This document shows positions 53,560 to 61,589 of a stretch of 64,000 nucleotides of DNA, in pieces. This DNA is from Myxococcales bacterium (GTDB taxonomy: Bacteria > Myxococcota_A > Polyangia > Fen-1088), in NCBI GenBank assembly GCA_022184915.1, contig JAGTJU010000001.1, forward strand, positions 1,304,057 through 1,368,056, written 5' to 3'. A model generated the notes under the pieces. It did no database searches. It saw only the letters and a program-made list of their open reading frames with translations, and had not been told where the DNA came from. The translations under genes were made by a program, and so were the position numbers. Position 1 is the stretch's first letter; the number at the start of each line of letters is the position of its first letter.

Positions 53560-54930
53560 TCAGCCCTCGGCGACCTCGCGCGACCCGAGCTCGTCGATCC
53601 ACTCGTTGCTTTGCAGCTCTTCGCCGAGCGTGCTCAGTTCGTTGACGAGGGGGCTGCCGGGCCGCAGCGCTTCGCCTGCGGCTTCAAGCCGGGAGCGAGC
53701 CTCCATCTGCATCGGCAACAAAGCCACCAAGCGCCGCAGCTTCGTGGCGGTCTTCTCGATGAGGAAGGAGATGTCCGAAGACAGCTTCTTGGCTTGCTGG
53801 ACGGGGAACAGATCGAACGTGGCGTCCGGCGCGGGAGGGTCCACGGCCTCGAGTTCGGTGGAGGTCACGAACGAGGGCATGTACATCTTGAGCGTCTCTT
53901 CTTCGGTCACCACAATCGAAGGTGCGGCAGGATCGGGACGCGCCTCCATCTGGACGTCGACGTCCATGTCGATCGCCACATCGTCCGACTCCACGTCGAC
54001 CGCGAAGTCGATGGGCGTTTTGCTGCGCGACTCGAGCTGCTCCAGGATGCCCTGCAACTCTTGGTCGAGCGGCGCCAAGTCGAGCGCGCGGTGAAAGGTG
54101 TCGAGCGCCTCGAACATACGGCCTTGATCGCGGTGCACACGCCCGAGTGCCTTGAGCAGAACCGCGGCCTTGTCTTTCTTGCCGATGAGATCGAAGGCCT
54201 GCGCCATCAGGTCCAGGATTTCGGCGTCCTTGGGGGCCTCGTCGTAGCACATGCGAAGACGGGCCAGGGCGAAGCGTCCGTTTCCACGTACGAGGTAGCC
54301 CTTGGCAATCTCTCGGGCGAGCTGGGTGTTGCCGGGCTCCTCCTTCAGCACTTGCTCACAGACGCGAAGGTATTCGTCGATGCGACCTGCCTTTTTCAGA
54401 AGCTTTGCGGCGGAGCGCAGCTTCTCGAGGGCTTCGTCTTTGTGGCCGAGGGCCATGGCCGTCTCGGCGAAGCGCATCTGAATGCGCACGTCAGAGGGGT
54501 TGAGCTTGAGAATGCAGCGCAGGGCATGGAGGGCCTCGTCGCTACGCGCTTGGAGCTGACAGACCTTCAGCAGCGATTCATACTGCAACGTGGCGTCGGA
54601 CATGAGGCCCAGCTGGCCCGAGAGTTCGGCGACGTTGCGAAGCGCATCGAGATCGTCGGGCACCAGAGCAAGAACGTTTTTGTAGAGCGCGAGTGCGTGA
54701 CGCAGGAACCCCTTGCGTACGTGGATGGCGGCTGCGTTGCGGTACGACTCGACGGCGTCGCGACCGTCCCCCAGCCGCGTTTGAAGTTCTGCGATGCGCA
54801 GCCAGGTTCGCGCGTCATCGGGGTCGCGCTGAACCACGGCATGAAACTCTTCGAGGGCCCGCCTGAAGCTGCCCTTTTCGAGTTGCCGGCTGCCCCGCTC
54901 AACGTGCCTTTCGACGGTGTTTCTACGCAT
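53560..54930 (-). CDS. Cytoplasmic TPR-repeat protein with acidic linker
   Basis: This 456-residue protein has no export signal. About eight tetratricopeptide repeats fill residues 5-310 (for example GSFRRALEEFHAVVQRDPDDARTWLRIAEL). An acidic linker (about 318-345) follows, then a helical C-terminus. TPR proteins bind partner proteins; similar ones in gliding or developmental bacteria scaffold signalling systems, but no specific partner can be named here. The upstream 302 bases to the next gene probably carry its promoter. Confidence 0.82.
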   Translation of the reverse strand: MRRNTVERHVERGSRQLEKGSFRRALEEFHAVVQRDPDDARTWLRIAELQTRLGDGRDAVESYRNAAAIHVRKGFLRHALALYKNVLALVPDDLDALRNVAELSGQLGLMSDATLQYESLLKVCQLQARSDEALHALRCILKLNPSDVRIQMRFAETAMALGHKDEALEKLRSAAKLLKKAGRIDEYLRVCEQVLKEEPGNTQLAREIAKGYLVRGNGRFALARLRMCYDEAPKDAEILDLMAQAFDLIGKKDKAAVLLKALGRVHRDQGRMFEALDTFHRALDLAPLDQELQGILEQLESRSKTPIDFAVDVESDDVAIDMDVDVQMEARPDPAAPSIVVTEEETLKMYMPSFVTSTELEAVDPPAPDATFDLFPVQQAKKLSSDISFLIEKTATKLRRLVALLPMQMEARSRLEAAGEALRPGSPLVNELSTLGEELQSNEWIDELGSREVAEG

Positions 54931-55232
54931 GTCGCATCGTTTCCAGGTGGCGAGGTCGCAGCCACGCGCTCCTTACCATCGGCGCTCTGGGGTCCACGGT
55001 TGAGATCCAATCGAAGGCCGTGGAGCGCGCGCGCTACCCGTGGCACGTCCCGGGGACGTGACGAGGCGTGGGGCCACCCGGGCACGCCGGTGACGCATGA
55101 GAAAACCCGCCGCCGGCGGGGCCCTTCATCCCAAGCGCTGGCGGGGCGAAGGGCCCCGGCACGAGGCGTGCAGCCCATGAGTTCCGAGAAGTTCGGAACG
55201 ACAACGAACGGGACAGCAGGGGAGGAAGAACC
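54931..55232. other. Intergenic region with a short dyad (55181-55199)
   Basis: This gap separates divergent genes. Near its right end GTTCCGA (55181) and TCGGAAC (55193-55199) form a perfect 7-bp inverted repeat with a 5-base spacer, a possible operator or leader hairpin for the interrupted gene. A strong GGGGAGGAAG ribosome site lies just before 55233. Nothing else is evident. Confidence 0.5.
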
Positions 55233-55374
55233 ATGAGAACGAGAGTGTATTCGGTCTGGGGACCGCTAGTGCTCGGCGCCAGCTTGAGCGCGCCAGCCGT
55301 GGCGGCAGAGAATATGAATCAGACGGGCACGGAGGGTCGTGGGGGCAGCCAAGGCCACTCTGCCCAAAACGGAG
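55233..55374 (+). pseudogene. 5' part of an exported peptidoglycan-binding-domain protein gene, interrupted by a transposon
   Basis: The fragment encodes the first 47 residues: a signal peptide (1-25, cleavage near VAAEN) and a Gly/Ser/Gln-rich start. A purine-rich ribosome site precedes the ATG, so translation still begins. At 55374 the reading frame runs into the transposon and stops at 55526. Joining base 55374 to base 58922 (removing the element and one ACGGAG copy) continues in frame into the peptidoglycan-binding domain. The gene is therefore broken by insertion rather than by point mutation. Confidence 0.88.
55369..55374. repeat. Target-site duplication, left copy (ACGGAG)
   Basis: ACGGAG lies directly next to the left terminal repeat of the transposon and recurs at 58916-58921 next to the right one. 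A perfect 6-bp direct repeat flanking both ends is the normal product of DDE transposition and indicates a recent insertion. Confidence 0.88.
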
Positions 55375-55388
55375 TGTTGTCTCTCACG
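55375..55388. repeat. Left terminal inverted repeat
   Basis: TGTTGTCTCTCACG at the left end matches the reverse complement of the right end (TGTTAGGTCTCACG) at 11 of 14 positions. The TGTT start is common for DDE elements of this class. Confidence 0.82.
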
Positions 55389-55492
55389 CTATCTCACCTC
55401 GAGTTTCTCAGCGAAGATCACCCTGACAGGGGGTTGATTTCTCAGATTGGAGGGTGGGTGCGTGCCGGGTTGGATAAGGGCACAAATGGAGA

Positions 55493-55524
55493 AGCCCCGG
55501 CGCGGTTGAGGCGAAGCCGGGGCT
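55493..55524 (-). terminator. Hairpin at the end of the transposon operon
   Basis: AGCCCCGGC (55493-55501) and GCCGGGGCT (55516-55524) form a perfect 9-bp stem just past the stop at 55548. It would end transcription leftward before the border of the element. The T tract is weak. Confidence 0.7.
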
Positions 55525-55547
55525 GATTTGGGGATTCTTCTCGGGGT

Positions 55548-55859
55548 TCAGAAGGGCAGGTCGAGCTGGTCGCAGGCGTTGTCGATGGCCACGTGCCTGT
55601 ATTCCCTGATCGCGGTGCGCAAGTCGACACAGCGAAAGAGAAGGAGGTACGCCGAGCGCGCTTGCGGTGAGAGCGGCTCACCAAAGGCCAGCCCGCCCAG
55701 GGTTAGGTCTGGATGCGCTGCGTGTAGCTGTTGGGCAGCAGCTGCGAGCGTGGCGTCCAGGGCGGCAAGGACGCCGATCGCGGGCGCGACACAAAGCTCG
55801 TCGAGCCCGGGCTGGATGATGGGACCAGCCTCCAATGGAATCGTAGTGCCCATGGTCAC
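55548..55859 (-). CDS. Small transposon accessory protein, unknown
   Basis: The protein has 103 residues and no recognised domain. It is largely helical, with Ala/Leu-rich pairs (IGVLAALDATLAAAAQQLH) and an SAYLLLFRCVDLRTAIREYR segment that includes cysteine and arginine. Its ATG overlaps the ATPase stop by four bases, so it is part of the transposition operon. A role in target choice or ATPase regulation is possible; none is shown. Confidence 0.7.
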   Translation of the reverse strand: MTMGTTIPLEAGPIIQPGLDELCVAPAIGVLAALDATLAAAAQQLHAAHPDLTLGGLAFGEPLSPQARSAYLLLFRCVDLRTAIREYRHVAIDNACDQLDLPF

Positions 55860-56656
55860 CCGACCTCCGGCAAAGCTGCCTGGACGTGCTCGACAGTCAC
55901 GGATTTGGCCCGTGCGAGAGCTGCGGCCATGAGGGCGTGGTGAGCAAGGAGGTTCACTTTTCGTGGCAGACCTCCTGTGGCCTGGAAGGTTGCCTCGAGG
56001 GCTGCGGGATCAAAGAGCGGCAGCTCGGTCCCCGCGAGGCGAAGCCGGTGAGCAAAGTATCCGGACAGCTCCTCACGGGAAAGACCTGCGAAGTGATAGC
56101 GCATGACGATGCGCTGGCTGAGCGCCTCGTAGACAGCCATGCCCAGTCGACGACGCAGCTCAGATTGTCCCACCAGCAGCAGGCAAAGCCGATTCTCTGC
56201 GTCCATTTGGTAGTTGGTCAGGAGCCTGAGGTCTTCGAGCACGTCAGGCCTGAGATGATGGGCCTCATCGACGATGAGGATGGGGCGACACCGTGCCTCG
56301 GTGGTCAGGCGTGTGACCTCGGTTCGGATCTGCCGATACACGGCGGCACGGTTGCGCTCGGTGGGCAGGCCCATTTCCCAGGCGATGGCTTTGTAGACGT
56401 CCATGACGTTGCCGGTCGAGTGGGCGACGTAGACCACCTTGTGTAGCCCCGTGTGCAGTCCCGAGACTACCTTGCGACAGGCAGTGGTCTTCCCGCTGCC
56501 GCTGTCGCCCGTGACGAGGCCGATGCCCCTCATCTCGATGAGGTGATTGAGGCGGACCGACAGCTCCTGACTTGCAGATGAGACAAAGAGGTCATCAGGC
56601 TCGACCTCCTTGCCGAAGGGATGGCGGTTCAGGCCGAAGTGCTTGCGGTACATCAT
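55856..56656 (-). CDS. ExeA/TniB-like AAA ATPase of the transposon
   Basis: This 266-residue ATPase has Walker A GDSGSGKTT (residues 50-58) and Walker B LIVDEAHHL (Asp130, Glu131), then a sensor-like VGQSELRRRL and a winged C-terminal region. The start MMYRKHFGLNRHPF is typical of the ExeA/TniB group. In Tn7- and IS21-like elements this subunit selects target DNA and activates the transposase. Its start overlaps the transposase stop by four bases. Confidence 0.88.
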   Translation of the reverse strand: MMYRKHFGLNRHPFGKEVEPDDLFVSSASQELSVRLNHLIEMRGIGLVTGDSGSGKTTACRKVVSGLHTGLHKVVYVAHSTGNVMDVYKAIAWEMGLPTERNRAAVYRQIRTEVTRLTTEARCRPILIVDEAHHLRPDVLEDLRLLTNYQMDAENRLCLLLVGQSELRRRLGMAVYEALSQRIVMRYHFAGLSREELSGYFAHRLRLAGTELPLFDPAALEATFQATGGLPRKVNLLAHHALMAAALARAKSVTVEHVQAALPEVG

Positions 56657-58014
56657 CGCTCTCCTTGGTCGTGGTGCTCGACGACGTCGAAGTCGCGCAG
56701 GCGAAGTCCTTCTGGCGGATTCGGTGCAACGCGGTCGGCACGCAGGACGGAGCGCACCTCGTTGTCGCGTTTGACGAAGCAGTTGGCATACGCATCGACG
56801 GGTTTGGCCAGGCCGACTTTGCGCCCCTTGACCCAGAGCTCGACGGGCTTGCCGACCCGGCTCGGGTCGAAGCGCAAAGAGACGGTTTCGCCGACGAGCG
56901 AAGCGTCCACCTCATAGACGACGCCCCGCAAGCTGACGGTCCTGTCTTTGTGTACCTTGCGCTTTTCCTCGAAGAGAAAGAGCGCACTGAAGTCTGCGCC
57001 GATGTCCGGCAGCCGCACCTCGTCGCAAGCGCGAGCCCAGCGCTCGAGCGGGGTCTCGCCATCAAGGCCTCTGTGAGGGGCCTGGTGGTACTCCCCCTCG
57101 ACCCAGGTCCAGAGCTTGCGGTTGAGGGCTTCGAGGCTCGCAGTGTCTCCTTCGGCGAGGGTGCCAAGGCATTGCCGGCGCACCTCGCGGTGCCAGCGCT
57201 CCTGCTTGCCCTTGCCCTGGGGCTGGTAGGGGCGTGCATGGATGAGAGTCACGCCCAGCCTGGCACAGACGAGGGACAGATGATGCGACCGATATGCTGC
57301 CCCGTTGTCGACGTAAAGCCGCAGGGGAAGTCCACGCCGTCGCAGCGCTTGCTCGAAGACGGGCATGAAACAAGAGACGTTTTCGCCGAGCGCGAAGGCA
57401 GCGTACGGGACGACTCGGGTGGCGTCGTCCATGAATGAGATGAGATACGTCTTTTGGCGGCGCTTGCCTCCGATCAGCACGGACGGTCCGTGCATCACGT
57501 CGCTCATCCACATCTCCCCCGCCTTCGCGAAGGCGAAGCGACGGCGGTCGTTGCTCGTTGGCGTCTCGGGCTTGCGAGCCATCAAGCCTGCACGAGAGAG
57601 CACCCGATGCACCGTGGCTGGCGCCAGCTCCAGGTCCTGTGGTACCTCGCCCGAGGCTCGCACGGCATCGATGACCATGCGCACAGACAGTGCGGGCCTG
57701 TCTTCCTTGACCATGCACAGAAGGTCCACGATGGACTGTGGGATCTTGCGTGCCTGCCCCTCGTCACTGCGCGCCTTGGGCATCAGGGCATCGAAGCCGC
57801 CGTGGCGATAGGCCTTGAGCCAGTCTCTGATGGTTTCGGCAGCGATACGGCTCCTGCGTGAGCCGGGGATGTCGTAGGTGCGGTCCGCCTTCTTTGCGAT
57901 TTGCTCGCCCAGGCCTCGCTTGCCTTTGGGCCAGTGCAATAGGTCGGCAATCACACCATAGCGAAAGAGCGCGACGGCCTTGCGTCGCTCGTTGTCGTCG
58001 GCTTGGGTGTCCAT
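56653..58014 (-). CDS. DDE transposase (rve integrase-like)
   Basis: This 453-residue transposase cuts and joins element ends. N-terminal helix-turn-helix regions (about 20-75 and 90-150) would bind the inverted repeats. The retroviral-integrase-like core holds the triad Asp172 (WMSDVMHG), Asp236 (YVDNGAAY) and Glu272 (GKQERWHREV), with the classic 35-residue spacing between the last two. A beta-rich C-terminus follows. ATG 58014 is preferred over the longer frame to 58179. All catalytic residues are present, so it may be active. Confidence 0.9.
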   Translation of the reverse strand: MDTQADDNERRKAVALFRYGVIADLLHWPKGKRGLGEQIAKKADRTYDIPGSRRSRIAAETIRDWLKAYRHGGFDALMPKARSDEGQARKIPQSIVDLLCMVKEDRPALSVRMVIDAVRASGEVPQDLELAPATVHRVLSRAGLMARKPETPTSNDRRRFAFAKAGEMWMSDVMHGPSVLIGGKRRQKTYLISFMDDATRVVPYAAFALGENVSCFMPVFEQALRRRGLPLRLYVDNGAAYRSHHLSLVCARLGVTLIHARPYQPQGKGKQERWHREVRRQCLGTLAEGDTASLEALNRKLWTWVEGEYHQAPHRGLDGETPLERWARACDEVRLPDIGADFSALFLFEEKRKVHKDRTVSLRGVVYEVDASLVGETVSLRFDPSRVGKPVELWVKGRKVGLAKPVDAYANCFVKRDNEVRSVLRADRVAPNPPEGLRLRDFDVVEHHDQGER

Positions 58015-58075
58015 GTTTTCTCCTCGGCGCCCGTGGTTTTGGCGGTGAGCGCCTATGCCTCGACCACTACAGGCG

Positions 58076-58687
58076 TTAGGGCGGCGGGTCTGGCCCCGTT
58101 TCGTGTTCGCGAGGTGTCCACAGTCTGCTGGCGGCTCGACTGCGGGGGCCGAATCCGACTGGCGCGGGCAAGGCGCCAAGCTGCTTCTCGGATTCGGCTC
58201 GTACGTGCCGCAGTACCGGAGTGCCCAGACGCTGGCGGACCTCAGCGAGCGTGGGCTCGCAGTTGCCGAGCAGCGCGGGCGTCGAGGTCACCAGCACCAG
58301 CAGGGCCGCCCGGGTGGCGCTGTAGCGGCGGCGCACCCATCGCACCGCCCCGGGCAGTTCGATGTCTGGCCGCAGCCGATCGGCGGCTGCCTCTATCGAC
58401 GGCGCGGCCTCCACCGCGGTCACCACGGCCTCGACCTCCTCCAGGGAGCCACTGAGCCGAGACGCCAAGCAGTCGGGCAACAGGCTGAAGGTCCGATGTG
58501 CCGTCGGGCAGTAGTACCGGGCCACCCGCATCCCAGCTGGCTCCACCCGGGCGTAGGTCCCGAGGCTGCGAAAGCCACATTTGCTACCAGATCCGTGCGC
58601 CGGACACCGCTCGAGCCTTGCCTGTTGCCAGCCTTCCTGCTTAACGTATTGCTCGCTGGTCAGTACTGTCGCTTGGCGCAACTGCAC
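58076..58687 (-). CDS. Transposon protein with zinc-ribbon-like N-terminus (DUF6431-like)
   Basis: The protein has 203 residues. The N-terminal part has cysteines in CPAHGSGSKCG and then YYCPTAHRTFSLLPD, a spacing like that of a degenerate zinc ribbon; the TFSLLPDCLASRL motif is what I recall for DUF6431 proteins found beside this type of transposase. A helical DNA-binding-like region follows. It is the first gene of the transposon operon, 61 bases before the transposase. A role in end or target recognition is inferred. Confidence 0.65.
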   Translation of the reverse strand: MQLRQATVLTSEQYVKQEGWQQARLERCPAHGSGSKCGFRSLGTYARVEPAGMRVARYYCPTAHRTFSLLPDCLASRLSGSLEEVEAVVTAVEAAPSIEAAADRLRPDIELPGAVRWVRRRYSATRAALLVLVTSTPALLGNCEPTLAEVRQRLGTPVLRHVRAESEKQLGALPAPVGFGPRSRAASRLWTPREHETGPDPPP

Positions 58688-58901
58688 GACCGGCCAAGGG
58701 CTCGCACGGTTGCCTCCGTGGCGGGCCCAACCTTTTTCTGGGGTCCCAAGGGCGGGCGTTATGCCTGCCGGCCGGTAGCCTCACCCAGATCCCCGTTTCC
58801 CGCAAAAAGCCACCTCACCCTTCTTCCGCTTTCCGCCCCCTCATCACCAAAACCACCAGGGACCCAGTGCGGGAATTCCTTCCTGGGGGTTTACGGATTT
58901 A

Positions 58902-58915
58902 CGTGAGACCTAACA
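58902..58915. repeat. Right terminal inverted repeat
   Basis: CGTGAGACCTAACA ends the element. Its reverse complement matches the left repeat at 11 of 14 positions, and ACGGAG follows at once. Confidence 0.82.
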
Positions 58916-58921
58916 ACGGAG
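58916..58921. repeat. Target-site duplication, right copy (ACGGAG)
   Basis: This is identical to 55369-55374 and immediately follows the right terminal repeat. Confidence 0.88.
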
Positions 58922-59571
58922 GCTCTACCGGTGACGATGTGAAGGTGGGCGCCACCAACGGATCGGAGAAGCCAGGTGTTCGCATGCGGCGAACGGCGGA
59001 GAAGGAGAAAGACGGCTCGGAAGGCAAAGCGCAGGGCGCTTGGATGAAGACCGGCGGGTCGTCCACGGCGGCCATGGGCAACGACGCGTTGCTACCGGAA
59101 GAGACCATCAACGCCGTTCAGACCGCACTGCAAACGGAGGGCTTCTATCAGGGTGAGGTCGACGGCATCGTGGGTCCAAAAACCTCGAACGCTTTGCGGG
59201 CGTATCAGCGGCAGCAGAATCTGGAGGCCACGGGCAGGCTCGATGCCGAGACGATCCGCCAGCTGGGCGTGAATCTTCCGGGTTCGGAGGTCCAACCGGT
59301 CCGGGGTGTCGACCAAGAGGCTGACATGCAGGGGCAAGGACAGGGAGGCAGCTCAGGGACGCGGGACGGCACCCTCGATACAACGCGGCCTTCCGATGGC
59401 ACACAGCAGCCGCCGATGGAGCGGACATCGCCACCGACGTCTCCTGACGACGACGCCGATGACATGGAGATGACGCCACCTGACCTGGACGGCACGGACC
59501 CGGGTACCGGGTCTCCGGGCACGGGCACCGGGGGCGGCATGGACTCGGGTTCGACAGGCGGCGGTTACTGA
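58922..59571 (+). pseudogene. 3' part of the interrupted exported peptidoglycan-binding-domain protein
   Basis: The remaining 215 residues contain a charged linker and a PG_binding_1 domain (about residues 75-125 of the fragment: EETINAVQTALQTEGFYQGE, VGPKTSNALRAYQRQQ, RLDAETIRQLGV). This three-helix fold binds peptidoglycan. A long Asp/Gly/Thr-rich tail follows, ending in glycine-rich GSTGGGY. The upstream frame across the transposon border opens at 58867 but lacks a signal peptide, so any product would stay inside the cell. With its 5' part the protein would have 263 residues. Confidence 0.88.
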
Positions 59572-59651
59572 CGAGGCGGTCCGCAGCGTTCGGCGGGTTG
59601 CGACGGGCATTAGCCGGTCGTGAGCCATCCCGACGAAGCTGCGGGCCGGCC

Positions 59652-60467
59652 TCAAAATAGGGCTTCGTTACGGGCCCGGGCCCAACTGTCGAACACGGAG
59701 CTGGAGGGGCGTTCGAGTCCAGCCAGGCGGGACAGGGCATAGTCGATGGGTATCGCGAAGCCGAGATCGGGCCCATGGCGCAGAACGAAAGTCATGAGGC
59801 CAATCACGTGACCCTCCTCGTCGAACAAGGGTCCGCCTGAGTTGCCCGGATGGATGGGCAAATCCGTTTGAAGGTAGCGAAAGCGGCCGAAGCGTCGGCC
59901 GACGAAAGCCAGTCCGCCTTGAGCGACGCTGAAGTTCATGTTGGCCGGGCTACCGATGGTGAACACACGATCGCCCGGTGCACAGCGGGTCACAGATCCC
60001 AAAGACGCTGGACGCGCTGCAGGGGGAATCGCGTCGATTTGGAGGAGGGCGAGGTCGGCCGCGATGTCCGTGCTGACGACCTTGGCAGATTGCCACGCTT
60101 CGCCTGCGACGCTGACCCGAGGGACGGTGCCAGGCTCGAGCACGTGATTCACGGTCAGCACATGCCCCTGCGGGGAGACGAGTACACCGGCCCCGTAGGA
60201 GCGACCCGCGCGGATGCCCACCGCGGCATGCAACGCCCGGGAGATGGGCCGTTCGGTGACGGCGTGCAGCGGTGAGGGCAGCTGGGCGCGCACGTCGTCA
60301 GAGGGCGGAGCCGAGGCTTGGCCGGACACGGGGGTGATGGCGAAATCTTCGCGATCGCTCACGGGGGCAGCGTCGCGCCGCTCGGGTGCGTGCTGCCCGA
60401 TGGCGTAGCCGGTGCCAAGGGCCAGGCCGAGACAAAGCATGTGGGAGGCAAAGCGGGGGAAGAGCAA
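59652..60467 (-). CDS. Exported trypsin-like serine protease (DegP-type, no PDZ domain)
   Basis: This 271-residue protein has a hydrophobic leader (about 9-24) and a chymotrypsin-fold protease. The triad is His108 (TVNHVL), Asp138 (DLALLQ) and Ser210 (HPGNSGGPLF). DegP/HtrA enzymes usually carry PDZ domains; here the protein ends after the protease fold, so it may be a simple periplasmic protease. The gene follows the histidine phosphatase on the same strand. Confidence 0.9.
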   Translation of the reverse strand: MLFPRFASHMLCLGLALGTGYAIGQHAPERRDAAPVSDREDFAITPVSGQASAPPSDDVRAQLPSPLHAVTERPISRALHAAVGIRAGRSYGAGVLVSPQGHVLTVNHVLEPGTVPRVSVAGEAWQSAKVVSTDIAADLALLQIDAIPPAARPASLGSVTRCAPGDRVFTIGSPANMNFSVAQGGLAFVGRRFGRFRYLQTDLPIHPGNSGGPLFDEEGHVIGLMTFVLRHGPDLGFAIPIDYALSRLAGLERPSSSVFDSWARARNEALF

Positions 60468-60531
60468 GGCGACGGTTCCTCAGCGTTGCCAACTGTGAAA
60501 TACAGGGAGCGCATGTGCACGAGCAAATGCA

Positions 60532-61176
60532 TCACGATGTGCGCTTCGCGGGCTCGTGCGCCCGGACGGCGTCTCCAATGTCCACCATGTGGTTCATGGC
60601 CGTAACCAGCGCACCGCATGGGCCTATCGACAAGGCGCTGAGGCTTGCATGCGCGATCTCGAGACGTAGGAGGTGGTCGAGTGACACACCGAGGAAGTGA
60701 ACCAACGCGGCGCGGATCACGTCGGCGTGACTCACGACGAGGGTCAGCGCTCCGGGGGATTGCACACAAACACTCATCAGCTCTGCGACCACACGTGCCT
60801 GGACGTCGAGCATGCGTTCGCCTCCTGGTGCCTGGCCCGCGCTTCTGAAGGTGTTCCAGCGTCGCCAGTTCGGCTCGTCCGCGAGGTCGGTGAAGCGCCG
60901 CCCCGTCCAGCGGCCAAAGTCTACCTCGGCGAGCGCAGGGCGTGGCTCGACCTCGGCGCCCAGGGCGGAAGCGAGGATACGCGCCGTTTCGTGGGCGCGA
61001 GGCAGTGGGCTCGTCAGCACGCGTTGGATCTTTGCGCCCGCGAGGTGGCGTGCGAGCGCGGCCGCTTGCGACTGTCCCCGCTCGGTCAACGACGTCAGGC
61101 TTCGCCCTGCGAGCGTGGCGGGGTCCGCTTGATGTTCGGCGTGCCGGACCAGGAGAAAAGGGGTTGTCGAATTCAC
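60532..61176 (-). CDS. Histidine phosphatase family protein
   Basis: The 214-residue protein has the phosphohistidine motif LVRHAE (His11), the second arginine in SPLPRAHETA and the second histidine in SHADV. It belongs to the phosphoglycerate-mutase-like superfamily; the substrate is unknown. Its ATG overlaps the stop of the truncated acyltransferase in ATGA, so it is part of the decayed sugar cluster. Enzymes of this kind often occur in polysaccharide gene clusters. Confidence 0.87.
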   Translation of the reverse strand: MNSTTPFLLVRHAEHQADPATLAGRSLTSLTERGQSQAAALARHLAGAKIQRVLTSPLPRAHETARILASALGAEVEPRPALAEVDFGRWTGRRFTDLADEPNWRRWNTFRSAGQAPGGERMLDVQARVVAELMSVCVQSPGALTLVVSHADVIRAALVHFLGVSLDHLLRLEIAHASLSALSIGPCGALVTAMNHMVDIGDAVRAHEPAKRTS

Positions 61177-61589
61177 GATGCTGTTTCTCCTCGATTGATG
61201 ATCCCGACGTTGGGGCAGCGACGACCGCTCCTGACGCGGCGGCCGTAGGTGGGGCAGGGCGCTGCGCCCCAGGCTTGCTTGTAGGGCTCCGCACCGCGCA
61301 GCAGATCGAAAAGCTCGATGCCTTCGGCGACCGCTTGCTTGCGGACGTGTGCCATCACCAGGGCGCCGGGCCCGGCCGACGCGAAGGCGGGATCGAATCC
61401 GCCAAGGTACGCATAGAGCCTCCGCCTGGGCACGTGCTGCGCATCGGCAAAACCGTAGAACACCCCCGCGGGGCGGTCGCCGATGGCGAGGGTATAGAGC
61501 CGTACGAGCCCGCGGGCCGAAAGGCCTTTCAGCGCCCGGAATGGTTGTGTGCTTGGTGGCGGCACGCGGCGGGGATTCGCCGAAGGCAC
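61173..61589 (-). pseudogene. 3' fragment of a FemAB/BioF2-like acyltransferase gene
   Basis: The 138 residues cover only the last part of a BioF2-like (Acetyltransf_6) protein: LVRLYTLAIGDRPAGVFYGF, YLGGFDPAFASAGPG and LLRGAEPYKQAWG are well-conserved late motifs. The family is normally two to three times longer, and the N-terminal half is missing. The first 17 residues come from sequence shared with the 3' end of the methyltransferase gene in another frame, marking a deletion junction near 61550. It is probably non-functional. Confidence 0.78.

Larger units (their letters stand above)
55375..58915. mobile_element. 3541-bp transposon with DDE transposase and ExeA/TniB-like ATPase
   Basis: The element is bounded by imperfect inverted repeats and ACGGAG duplications and contains four minus-strand genes. 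In order of transcription these are a zinc-ribbon-like protein, a DDE transposase, an AAA ATPase and a small accessory protein; the last three overlap by four bases. A transposase plus separate ATPase is the pattern of IS21, Tn7-like and Tn5053-like elements. The transposase itself is of the rve/IS481-like type. No antibiotic, phage-defence or metabolic cargo is recognisable. Its gene order matches a family I recall but have not confirmed. Confidence 0.9.

Noticed and set aside
55375-55526. Continuation of the 97-codon frame from 55233 into the transposon
   Set aside because: Residues after 47 come from the transposon end and are not protein-like; the frame is part of the interrupted gene.
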